Shown piece by piece: positions 1-7,728 of a stretch of 34,167 nt of DNA (within the stretch, counting starts at the first letter, position 1; each line of letters starts with the position of its first letter). A program made the position numbers and the translations under genes. The DNA is from Bacteroidales bacterium (GTDB lineage Bacteria; Bacteroidota; Bacteroidia; Bacteroidales; F082). The notes under the pieces were generated by a model. That model was not told the DNA's origin. It saw only the letters and a program-made list of their open reading frames with translations, and ran no database searches. Where the stretch lies: positions 1 through 34,167 of the forward strand of contig JAILDR010000120.1 in NCBI GenBank assembly GCA_024689285.1. Reading direction: 5' to 3'.

Positions 1-1
1 T

Positions 2-1192
2 GATATTGCTGTAGAAGCAGGTGACAGGCTGATGGACTATCTTCTTCGTGTGATTGAAGTCAAAAAGCAATCGTTTATCTTCATTATCGACGAGTGGGAC
101 GCCATTTGCCGCGAGTATGCCCCGGGTACAATGGCGATGGACCGATACGTCGGCTGGTTGCGCCGGATGTTCAAGAGCCAGGACGCTGCCCGAGTTTTTG
201 CCGGGGTTTACATGACGGGCATCCTGCCCATCAAGAAGTACAAGACCGAGTCGGCACTGAACAACTTCATTGAGTACTCGATGGTCAGACCGGGAGGGAT
301 GGCGAGTTATTTTGGATTCACCAAGAAAGAGGTGAGTGCATTAGCCGCCAAGTACGGCATGGACTTCGACGAGCTGGAGAAGTGGTACGACGGCTATCAG
401 ATTGGGACAGAGCCTTCAATGTTCAATCCCAACTCGGTGATGCAGGCGTTGCAGGAACAGTGGTGCGAGAGCTATTGGGGCAAGACTGGGGCGTATGATG
501 CCGTGGCTGATTACATCTCGATGAATTACGAGGGATTGAAGGACGACATCATCCGTATGCTGGCGGGGGAGCGTTGTGAGGTGAACCCCATCGGTTTCAC
601 CAACGACCTGTCAGAGATACGCAGTCGTGACGATGTGCTGACCGTACTCATCCATTTGGGCTATCTGACATACGACCGCCGCGAGAAGGAATGCCGCATC
701 CCTAACCTTGAGGTGTCCGGCGAGATGGAGTCGGCAGTGAAGATGAACAACTGGGCGCATGTGGCCGCCGCGCTTCGCGGTTCAAGGCAGCTGCTTCAGG
801 CCACGCTGCGCGGGGACGAGGAGGCCGTGTCGCGCGGGGTGGACGCTGCCCACGACGAGCACACGAGCATACTGAGCTACAACGACGAGAACTCGCTGGC
901 CTGCGTGCTGAGCCTTGCGTATTATTACGCTTCCAACGACTACATCATCCACCGCGAGCTGGCCACGGGAAAGGGCTTCGCCGACCTGGTGCTTATCCCC
1001 CGGAAGAATGTGGACAGCCCGGCCATCGTCATAGAGCTGAAATACGACAAGGCCGTCGACACCGCCATCGAGCAAATCAAGCGCCGCCAATACCCCGCCA
1101 AGGTGGCGCAATATACCGGCAACCTGCTGCTGGTGGGGATTACCTACGACCGCGAGAGCAAACAGCATGAAACGCAGATTTGCCGCTACTGA
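2..1192 (+). CDS. AAA-ATPase-like / PD-(D/E)XK nuclease family protein, 5' end outside window
   Basis: The open frame runs in from the window edge with ten codons before the first ATG at 32, so the N-terminal part with the P-loop is missing. A Walker B-like strand (FIFIIDEWD) lies about 25 codons into the visible part, followed by the helical middle typical of AAA-ATPase_like (PF09820) proteins. The last 90 residues carry a PD-(D/E)XK nuclease-like core of the DUF1703 type (GFADLVLIP, then IVIELKYDKA). Family members are abundant in Bacteroidales and resemble ATPase-nuclease fusions, but their biological role is not established. The gene ends 24 bases before dnaE. A second member of the family starts at 34126. 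The family call is strong; the function is open. Confidence 0.85.
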   Translation, partial: DIAVEAGDRLMDYLLRVIEVKKQSFIFIIDEWDAICREYAPGTMAMDRYVGWLRRMFKSQDAARVFAGVYMTGILPIKKYKTESALNNFIEYSMVRPGGMASYFGFTKKEVSALAAKYGMDFDELEKWYDGYQIGTEPSMFNPNSVMQALQEQWCESYWGKTGAYDAVADYISMNYEGLKDDIIRMLAGERCEVNPIGFTNDLSEIRSRDDVLTVLIHLGYLTYDRREKECRIPNLEVSGEMESAVKMNNWAHVAAALRGSRQLLQATLRGDEEAVSRGVDAAHDEHTSILSYNDENSLACVLSLAYYYASNDYIIHRELATGKGFADLVLIPRKNVDSPAIVIELKYDKAVDTAIEQIKRRQYPAKVAQYTGNLLLVGITYDRESKQHETQICRY

Positions 1193-1216
1193 TGACAATT
1201 GAAAAAATGGACGATT

Positions 1217-4200
1217 ATGTTTTTAATCTTCGATACTGAGACCACAGGTCTACCCAAAAATTATAATGCGCCGCTAACCGACTTCGACAACTGGCCGCGG
1301 ATGGTGCAGCTTGCTTGGCAAATCCACGACGAAAAAGGCCGTTTCGTTGAAGCGCACAACTATATTGTTCAGCCTGAAGGCTTTGAGATTCCCATCGATG
1401 CCAAGATGGTGCATCATATCTCCACCAGATATGCCACCGAACATGGCAAGCCCTTAGACGAAGTGCTCGACATTTTCATGCAGTCGGCTTCGAAAGCCAC
1501 GCGCTTGGTGGGGCACAACATCGATTTCGACCTCTGCATTTTGGGTTGTGAGTTCCTGCGGAAGAAAGGCGAGAACCCATTATCCAAGTGGAAAAAGGTG
1601 GATACCTGCACCGAGAAGACAGCCGAGTTCTGCCAACTTCCAGGCGGCAAGAACGGTAAATTCAAGCTGCCGCGTTTGGAGGAGTTTCATCAAATCCTGT
1701 TTGGCGAGAAGTTTGGCGACGCCCATAACGCCGCTGCCGACGTGGAAGCCACAGCCCGCGTATTCCTTGAATTGGTGCGTCGCGGTGTGTTGGATGCCAA
1801 TGACTTGGGCGTTGACTACCAGTTTATTGACGACTTCAAGGCAGCTAACCCTGAGATGATGCAGCCTGCCGGCATCACCTTTGAGCCTATCGTTGACGAG
1901 GAGGCGACGGAAGAAACGGCTGAAACCGGCGACTATGTGCCGAAGCATTTCACCCACCTGCACGTCCACTCGCATTATTCCATGCTCGACGGTATGTCGA
2001 AAGTGCCCGACCTGGTGTCGAAATGCAAGAAAAACGGCATGTTTAGCATGGCACTTACCGATCATGGCAACATGTTTGGTATCAAGGACTTCGCCGATAC
2101 GGTGAACAAAGAGAACGGCAAGGTGAAAGATGCCATCAAGGAACAGAAAGCCATCTTGGGAAAAGAGGATGCCACGGAAGAGGAGAAACATGCCGCACAA
2201 ACTGAAATAGAGAAGCTGAACGGACTGTTTTTCAAGCCCATCTTCGGCATCGAGGCCTATTGTGCCCCTGTCAGCATCAACAAGCGCGATGGCCGTCAGG
2301 ACCGTGGCTGGCACCTGATATTGTTGGCCAAAAACAAAACAGGTTACCACAGTCTCTGCAAGTTGAGTTCCATTGCCTATACGGATGGCTTCTATTACAA
2401 TCCCCGTATCGACCATCAGCTTCTGGAGCAGTATCACGAAGGCCTGATTTGCAGTTCGGCCTGCCTGGCAGGCGAGGTGCCTCAAAAAATCATGAATGCC
2501 GACTTCAAGGGCGCGGAAGAGTCCATCCAATGGTTCAAGCGCCTGTTTGGAGATGATTATTACATTGAGATACAACGTCATAAGACCGACAAGCCTGGCG
2601 GAGACACCGAGGTGTATGAACGCCAGAAGGAGGTGAACAAAATCCTTTTGGAATTGGCGAAGAAATATGACGTCAAGGTGATTGCGACCAATGACGTACA
2701 CTTTGTTGAAGAGGAACATGGCGAGGCGCACGACCGCCTCATCTGCCTCAGCACGGGCAAGGATTTGGACGACCCTACCCGAATGCACTATACCAAGCAG
2801 GAATGGTTGAAGACACCCCAAGAGATGGGCCGCATCTTTTCGGATGTGCCCTTCGCTTTGGAGAACACGCAGGAGATTGTCGACAAAGTGGAAAGCTACA
2901 GCATCGATTCCGACCCGATCATGCCCATTTTCCCCATCCCGGAAGACTTTGGGACTGAGGAAGAATACCGCAAGAAATATACCGAGGAAGACCTCTTCAA
3001 CGAATTCACTCGCGACGAGCACGGCAACGTGGTGATGTCGCAAGAAGAGGCTGAGAAGAAGGTGAAAAAGCTGGGTGGCTACAATCGTTTGTACCGCATC
3101 AAGCTCGAAGCTGATTACCTGGCCAAGTTGACCTGGGAAGGCGCAAAAAAGCGCTATGGCGAGAACCTCACAGGGGACCAGATTGAGCGCATCAAGTTTG
3201 AGCTGCACGTGATGAAGACGATGGGTTTCCCCGGTTACTTCCTCATCGTGAGTGATTACATCAGGGCGGCCCGTGAGGAACTGGGCGTGAGTGTTGGCCC
3301 GGGGCGTGGCTCAGCGGCTGGCTCAGTGGTAGCCTATTGTCTGAAAATCACTGATTTGGACCCACTGAAGTACGATTTGCTGTTTGAACGTTTCCTCAAT
3401 CCTGACCGTATCTCGCTGCCTGATATCGATGTGGATTTCGATGATGATGGCCGTGGACGTGTATTGGATTGGATTACAAAGAAATATGGTAAGGAGAAAG
3501 TGGCGCATATCATTACCTACGGTACGATGGCAGCCAAGTCGGCCATTCAAGACGTGAGCCGTGTGCAGAAGATACCGCTGTCAAAAGTGGCTGAAATCAA
3601 GAGCTTTATCCCCGACCGCAACTTCGACGAGGCGGCTGTGAAGGCCGTGGAAGGCGAGGTACCCAAGAAGATGCCCAAAGTCAACCTGAAGAACTGTTAC
3701 AAGTATGTGCCGCAACTTAAGGCGATGCTGGAAGGTGATGACGAGAATATCGCATCTATGCTGACCTATGCCGAGGAATTGGAAGACACCAACCGTCAGA
3801 TTGGCATCCATGCCTGTGGCGTCATCATTGGCGCGGACGACCTTACCAACGTTGCGCCGGTGTGCACCGTCAAGGATAAAGATTCGAAAGAGGATGTTGT
3901 TGTCACCCAATATGATGGCCATGTCATTGAGACCGTCGGCCTCATCAAGATGGACTTCCTGGGCTTGAAGACCCTGACCTTGATTAAGGATGCTTTGAAA
4001 AACATCAAAAAGACGCAAGGCATTGAAATCGACATCGACCACATCCCGATTGATGATAAACTGACGTACGGATTATATTCGGCGGGCAACACCATCGGCA
4101 CCTTCCAGTTTGAATCGCCTGGAATGCAGAAGTATTTGCGGGAGCTACAGCCTTCCGTCATTGGCGACATCATCGCTATGAACGCCCTCTACAGGCCCGG

Positions 4201-5839
4201 CCCGATGGACAACATCCCGGACTTCATCGCCCGAAAACAAGGCAGGCAGGAAATCAAATACGACTTCGGCTGCATGGAGAAATATTTGAAGGACACCTAT
4301 GGCATCTGCGTGTATCAGGAGCAGGTGATGTTGCTGTCGCGTGAGCTGGCCGACTTCACCAGAGGTGAGTCGGACACGCTCCGTAAGGCCATGGGTAAGA
4401 AGCAGCTGGCCAAAATGGAAGAGCTGTACGGCAAGTTCATGAAACAAGGAGTGGAGAAACTCACCAAAACAGAGAACCTGCCCGAGTCAGAAGTGAAAAA
4501 ACGCCTCGAAAAGATCTGGGAAGAATGGAAGAAGTTTGCTTCATACGCGTTCAACAAATCTCATGCGGCCTGCTATTCGTGGGTGTCGTACCAGACGGCC
4601 TATCTCAAGGCACACTATCCCGCTGAGTTTATGGCGGCGGTGCTCAACAACGAGCTGGGCGATATCAAGCAGGTGAACTTCATGACCGAGGAGTGCAAGC
4701 GCATGAAGATAGCCGTGCTGGGTCCCGACGTGAACGAGTCGGAATACAAATTCTCCGTTAACGACAAGGGCGAGATCCGCTATGGTATGGGTGGCATCAA
4801 GAGCGTGGGCGAAGCGGCTGTGGCCGGCATCGTGGCTGAGCGTGAGGCCAACGGCAAGTTCAAGGACTTCGCCGACTTTGTGATGCGTATCGCCGACAAA
4901 GGCCTTAACGTCAGGGCTTTGGAGAGCATGGGTATGGCAGGCTGCTTTGATTGTTTCAAAGGTTTCCATCGTGCCATGCTGTTTCACATTGCACCCAACG
5001 AAACATCCACGTTTTCAGAGAAAGCCATGCGCATGGTGGCCTCGTTCAACGAGCGCAAGAACTCGTCGCAGATGGACTTGTTCGGCTTTGGCGACGAGGG
5101 TGGGGCAGAGGAGACCTTCTCCATCCCGCTGCCTTCTTGCGAACAGTGGTCGAAGATGAAGGAACTGGAGATGGAAAAGGAGGCGTTGGGCTTCTATATC
5201 TCGTCGCATCCGATGGAGGTGTATCATCTGCCGCTGCATTATTTTGCCAATTGTAATGTGGAAACCTTGAAGGCGGCTCAAAACGACCCGGAGAAAAACA
5301 TCAGGCGTGCGGTGCGTCTTGGTGGACAAATCACCCGCGCGGAGGAGTTTACCTCAAAGAACGGGAATTCATACGGACGTTTTACCATTGAGGACCAAAG
5401 CGGGGCTTTCCAATTTGCTTTGTTCAAGGAGAACTATCTGAATTGCCGTAACCTGTTGACGGTGGGCGCGTTTGTGATGCTGTATGGCACGCTCGACCGG
5501 CCCTTCAGTCGCTCCGGTCAAGACCAGAACGCGGCTCCGCAACCCTTGGAGGTGAGATTTTCCGAAGTCCGTTTGCTGGATTCTCTGCTGGAGAGTACAT
5601 CCAAGACCATATATCTCAAACTGAATGTGGCGGAGATGAACAAGGAGAATATGGAAGAGTTTATCAAGGTTTTGAAGGAAAACGCGGGGAAACAGAACTA
5701 TAAGATACATCTTTTTGACCCGTTGAATAAGAAGTCATGCAACCTAACGCCGACAAAAGGTGCTGTCAACGCTCAAGAAGTGTTGCCCCTGTTGGAGAAG
5801 AAACCATTCTCAGATTTCGTTGAATTTGATTTGAGGTAA
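1217..5839 (+). CDS. dnaE: DNA polymerase III alpha subunit with fused N-terminal DnaQ-like exonuclease
   Basis: Replicative polymerase, 1540 aa, clearly longer than ordinary DnaE (about 1160-1250 aa). Residues 1-200 form a DEDDh exonuclease: FDTETTG (D6, E8), HNIDFD (D105), and HNAAAD (H170, D175). The PHP domain starts near 245 (HLHVHSHYS, LTDHGN, FGIEAY, ATNDVHF) and keeps all expected metal ligands. The C-family palm follows with GPGRGSAAGS near 694, PDIDVDF at 735-741 (catalytic D736 and D738) and MDFLGL with D913. An OB-fold sits near 1365-1440. I chose ATG 1217 because the protein then begins MFLIFDTETTG; a TTG at 1199 would add six non-family residues. PolC is excluded because its exonuclease is inserted inside PHP. 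No own promoter box was seen. Confidence 0.97.
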   Translation: MFLIFDTETTGLPKNYNAPLTDFDNWPRMVQLAWQIHDEKGRFVEAHNYIVQPEGFEIPIDAKMVHHISTRYATEHGKPLDEVLDIFMQSASKATRLVGHNIDFDLCILGCEFLRKKGENPLSKWKKVDTCTEKTAEFCQLPGGKNGKFKLPRLEEFHQILFGEKFGDAHNAAADVEATARVFLELVRRGVLDANDLGVDYQFIDDFKAANPEMMQPAGITFEPIVDEEATEETAETGDYVPKHFTHLHVHSHYSMLDGMSKVPDLVSKCKKNGMFSMALTDHGNMFGIKDFADTVNKENGKVKDAIKEQKAILGKEDATEEEKHAAQTEIEKLNGLFFKPIFGIEAYCAPVSINKRDGRQDRGWHLILLAKNKTGYHSLCKLSSIAYTDGFYYNPRIDHQLLEQYHEGLICSSACLAGEVPQKIMNADFKGAEESIQWFKRLFGDDYYIEIQRHKTDKPGGDTEVYERQKEVNKILLELAKKYDVKVIATNDVHFVEEEHGEAHDRLICLSTGKDLDDPTRMHYTKQEWLKTPQEMGRIFSDVPFALENTQEIVDKVESYSIDSDPIMPIFPIPEDFGTEEEYRKKYTEEDLFNEFTRDEHGNVVMSQEEAEKKVKKLGGYNRLYRIKLEADYLAKLTWEGAKKRYGENLTGDQIERIKFELHVMKTMGFPGYFLIVSDYIRAAREELGVSVGPGRGSAAGSVVAYCLKITDLDPLKYDLLFERFLNPDRISLPDIDVDFDDDGRGRVLDWITKKYGKEKVAHIITYGTMAAKSAIQDVSRVQKIPLSKVAEIKSFIPDRNFDEAAVKAVEGEVPKKMPKVNLKNCYKYVPQLKAMLEGDDENIASMLTYAEELEDTNRQIGIHACGVIIGADDLTNVAPVCTVKDKDSKEDVVVTQYDGHVIETVGLIKMDFLGLKTLTLIKDALKNIKKTQGIEIDIDHIPIDDKLTYGLYSAGNTIGTFQFESPGMQKYLRELQPSVIGDIIAMNALYRPGPMDNIPDFIARKQGRQEIKYDFGCMEKYLKDTYGICVYQEQVMLLSRELADFTRGESDTLRKAMGKKQLAKMEELYGKFMKQGVEKLTKTENLPESEVKKRLEKIWEEWKKFASYAFNKSHAACYSWVSYQTAYLKAHYPAEFMAAVLNNELGDIKQVNFMTEECKRMKIAVLGPDVNESEYKFSVNDKGEIRYGMGGIKSVGEAAVAGIVAEREANGKFKDFADFVMRIADKGLNVRALESMGMAGCFDCFKGFHRAMLFHIAPNETSTFSEKAMRMVASFNERKNSSQMDLFGFGDEGGAEETFSIPLPSCEQWSKMKELEMEKEALGFYISSHPMEVYHLPLHYFANCNVETLKAAQNDPEKNIRRAVRLGGQITRAEEFTSKNGNSYGRFTIEDQSGAFQFALFKENYLNCRNLLTVGAFVMLYGTLDRPFSRSGQDQNAAPQPLEVRFSEVRLLDSLLESTSKTIYLKLNVAEMNKENMEEFIKVLKENAGKQNYKIHLFDPLNKKSCNLTPTKGAVNAQEVLPLLEKKPFSDFVEFDLR

Positions 5840-5858
5840 CCAATTCCGGAAATTTTGT

Positions 5859-5866
5859 TATTTTTG
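5859..5866 (+). promoter_or_regulatory. -7 box for the MNT gene
   Basis: TATTTTTG matches the Bacteroidetes TAnnTTTG -7 element, 22 bases before the ATG at 5889. No good -33 TTG was seen at standard spacing. Confidence 0.6.
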
Positions 5867-5888
5867 CAGAAAATTTAGCTTTGTTTTT

Positions 5889-6203
5889 ATGGATAAAACG
5901 CAAGTTATAGAAAGGATCTGCCAATTGGCTTCAGCTGTTCTTCCTCAAGGAAGTTCGTTGTGGCTATATGGTTCACGAGCACGTGGCGACAATAGCGATG
6001 ATAGTGATTGGGATTTGTTGTTGCTGTTGGATAAAGCTAAAATCATGACAACAGATTATGACCTGGCCTATTGTTTTCGCGAGTTAGGTTGGGATTTAGG
6101 AGAGCAAATCTGTCCTCATGTTTATTCAAAACAACAGTGGGAAGGGTGGTCTTTTTTGCCATTTTACAAGAATGTTGAACAGGATAAAGTTGTATTGGTA
6201 TGA
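5889..6203 (+). CDS. MNT-type minimal nucleotidyltransferase (HEPN/MNT antitoxin-like)
   Basis: A 104-aa protein with the nucleotidyltransferase signature GSRARG at 28-33 and SDWDL with D40 and D42, plus the short C-terminal strand usual in MNT antitoxins. In characterised HEPN/MNT modules the MNT partner AMPylates the HEPN RNase and silences it; that role is inferred here. It has its own -7 box. Its stop overlaps the next ATG (ATGA at 6200-6203), the translational coupling expected for a two-gene module. The downstream HEPN gene, however, is reduced to two end fragments in different frames, so this antitoxin appears orphaned. The active-site motifs themselves look intact. Confidence 0.88.
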   Translation: MDKTQVIERICQLASAVLPQGSSLWLYGSRARGDNSDDSDWDLLLLLDKAKIMTTDYDLAYCFRELGWDLGEQICPHVYSKQQWEGWSFLPFYKNVEQDKVVLV

Positions 6204-6344
6204 GTTTAAGTGATGAAGAGCGCAGGATAATGGTGCGATTGGAAATGGAACGAGCCAAAAGGACTCTCAATGAAGTTGAAATCACGTATAGAACCAGGTC
6301 GGCAAATGATAGAAACCATTGAAAAGATGGTCGATGAACCATGA
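6200..6344 (+). pseudogene. HEPN-domain toxin remnant with internal deletion
   Basis: The first frame starts MSLSDEERR and continues through about 28 HEPN-like residues, then drifts and stops at 6322. A different frame over 6291-6344 reads GRQMIETIEKMVDEP and stop, which resembles the normal C-terminal end of a HEPN protein. An intact HEPN partner is about 110-130 aa, so roughly 70-80 central codons, including the expected RxxxxH RNase motif, are missing and the reading frame changes across the junction. The start overlaps the MNT stop. The simplest reading is an out-of-frame internal deletion that inactivated the toxin. Confidence 0.7.
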
Positions 6345-6357
6345 TAAGAAATTTTGC

Positions 6358-6365
6358 TATTTTTG
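6358..6365 (+). promoter_or_regulatory. -7 box for trxA
   Basis: TATTTTTG matches TAnnTTTG. It gives a leader of roughly 48 bases before the ATG at 6418, longer than most leaders in this window. Confidence 0.55.
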
Positions 6366-6417
6366 CAGTCTAAATATCTAATTGAATCAATAGAGAATAA
6401 CTAAAAAGCTTAAAACT

Positions 6418-6738
6418 ATGGCAGTAATTCAAATGACTGACGACCGTTTTGAAGAAGTCGTCCTGAAATCAGAACTCCCTGTTATCGTGGACTTTGGCGC
6501 CACATGGTGCGGCCCCTGCAAGAAGGTGGAACCCATCATCGAAGAAATCTCAGAAGAATATGCAGGCAAGATGGTAGCCGTGAAGTGCGACGTTGAGGAA
6601 TGCCCCGACACCGCCGCTAAGTTCGGCATCATGAACATTCCCACCGTGTTGTTCTTCAAAGGTGGCCAGCCCGTCGACAAGAACGTGGGTGCAGCCCCGA
6701 AGAAAGTGTTCGTGGAGAAACTGGAAAAGCTATTCTAA
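6418..6738 (+). CDS. trxA: Thioredoxin
   Basis: Cytoplasmic disulfide reductase of 106 aa, the normal length for thioredoxin 1. The active site WCGPC has C31 and C34, the buried aspartate is in IVDFGATW, and the cis-proline loop NIPT has P75. There is no signal peptide, so a cytoplasmic role is expected: electron donation to ribonucleotide reductase and other targets via thioredoxin reductase. It has its own -7 box. The following DUF58 gene begins at the very next codon after the TAA, in the same frame, so the two are probably co-transcribed. Confidence 0.97.
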   Translation: MAVIQMTDDRFEEVVLKSELPVIVDFGATWCGPCKKVEPIIEEISEEYAGKMVAVKCDVEECPDTAAKFGIMNIPTVLFFKGGQPVDKNVGAAPKKVFVEKLEKLF

Positions 6739-7674
6739 TTGGACTTCTCCATCGACAGGAACCGGCTCACTCAGTTTGGCAGCTTAGAGTTCTTGGCACG
6801 TCAAATCGTGGAGGGATTCATCACTGGTTTACACAAGAGTCCCTTCCACGGTTTTTCTGTTGAGTTTGCCGAACATCGCCTCTACAACACTGGCGAACCC
6901 ATTCGTCATATCGACTGGAAGCTGTATGGCCGCACAGAGAAACTCTTTGTGAAACGCTATGAGGAAGAAACCAACCTCCGTTGCCAGATTGTCATCGACC
7001 AAAGCTCCAGTATGTGCTTCCCCGTGAGGCAAAAGATTGATTTTGAGCATCCCAACAAACTCTTCTTCTCGATTTATGCCGCCGCCTCGCTGATGGAGCT
7101 GATGCGCCGCCAACGCGATGCAGTAGGATTGGATTTGTTTGACGAAACGATTGCGTTTCATGAGCCTGCAAAATCTTCTGTGGTTCACAATAAACTTATC
7201 TACAGTGAGTTGGAGAAACTGATTGACACCTACGACAAGAACAATCGTAAGACCACCTCAACGCCACGATGTCTGCACCAAATTGCGGAGATGACGCACC
7301 GCCGCAGCCTTGTGGTTATCTTTACCGACATGCTTGACGGCCTGGATGACTACCAGCCGATGTTTGAAGCGTTGGAACATCTGAAATACAACAAGCACGA
7401 AGTCATCCTGTTTCATGTTTTTGACGGCGAGTTGGAACAGAAGCTCGATTTCGAGAACCGCCCTTACCGTTTTGTCGATTTGGAGACGGGCGATACGCTG
7501 AAACTCAACCCTGTTGAGGTACAGGAATCCTATAAAAAGATTATGGCCGGGCGAAAAGAAGCCCTGTTGCGTCATTGCTACCAGTATCAAATCGACTATG
7601 TGGAGTCTGACATCAACAAAGACTATAATCAAGTGCTGACCAGCTATTTGATTAAGAGGACAAAGTTGCATTGA
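6739..7674 (+). CDS. DUF58 domain protein with vWA-like fold
   Basis: A 311-aa DUF58-family protein. The N-terminal half carries the family signature GSLEFLARQIVEGF and then EPIRHIDWKLYGRTEKLFVK; a vWA-like core follows with a MIDAS-type DxSxS at D87-S91 and FTDMLDG further on. DUF58 proteins are usually encoded beside MoxR AAA-ATPases and Bat proteins and are thought to work in envelope stress or complex assembly; no MoxR gene is present here. The start must be a non-ATG codon: the frame opens immediately after the trxA stop, TTG 6739 is its first codon, and the next ATG lies at residue 92 beyond conserved sequence. Translation probably depends on trxA. Confidence 0.9.
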   Translation: MDFSIDRNRLTQFGSLEFLARQIVEGFITGLHKSPFHGFSVEFAEHRLYNTGEPIRHIDWKLYGRTEKLFVKRYEEETNLRCQIVIDQSSSMCFPVRQKIDFEHPNKLFFSIYAAASLMELMRRQRDAVGLDLFDETIAFHEPAKSSVVHNKLIYSELEKLIDTYDKNNRKTTSTPRCLHQIAEMTHRRSLVVIFTDMLDGLDDYQPMFEALEHLKYNKHEVILFHVFDGELEQKLDFENRPYRFVDLETGDTLKLNPVEVQESYKKIMAGRKEALLRHCYQYQIDYVESDINKDYNQVLTSYLIKRTKLH

Positions 7675-7677
7675 GCC

Positions 7678-7708
7678 TTTGCTTGTTTGCAAACTATTCG
7701 TAATTTTG
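7678..7708 (+). promoter_or_regulatory. Promoter for the C69 peptidase gene
   Basis: TTTG at 7678-7681, a 19-base spacer and TAATTTTG at 7701-7708 form a full match to the Bacteroidetes -33/-7 promoter. The -7 box ends 20 bases before the ATG at 7729 and starts just after the DUF58 stop. Confidence 0.75.
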
Positions 7709-7728
7709 CCCCAACAAATAGTTATCTC

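Noticed and set aside
1580..3208. Long open frame (542 codons) on the minus strand inside dnaE
   Set aside because: It mirrors the codon pattern of dnaE, has no recognisable domain or promoter, and lies wholly inside a certain gene.
1217..5839. PolC-type polymerase
   Set aside because: The exonuclease is at the N-terminus rather than inside the PHP domain, and the palm motifs are DnaE-like.
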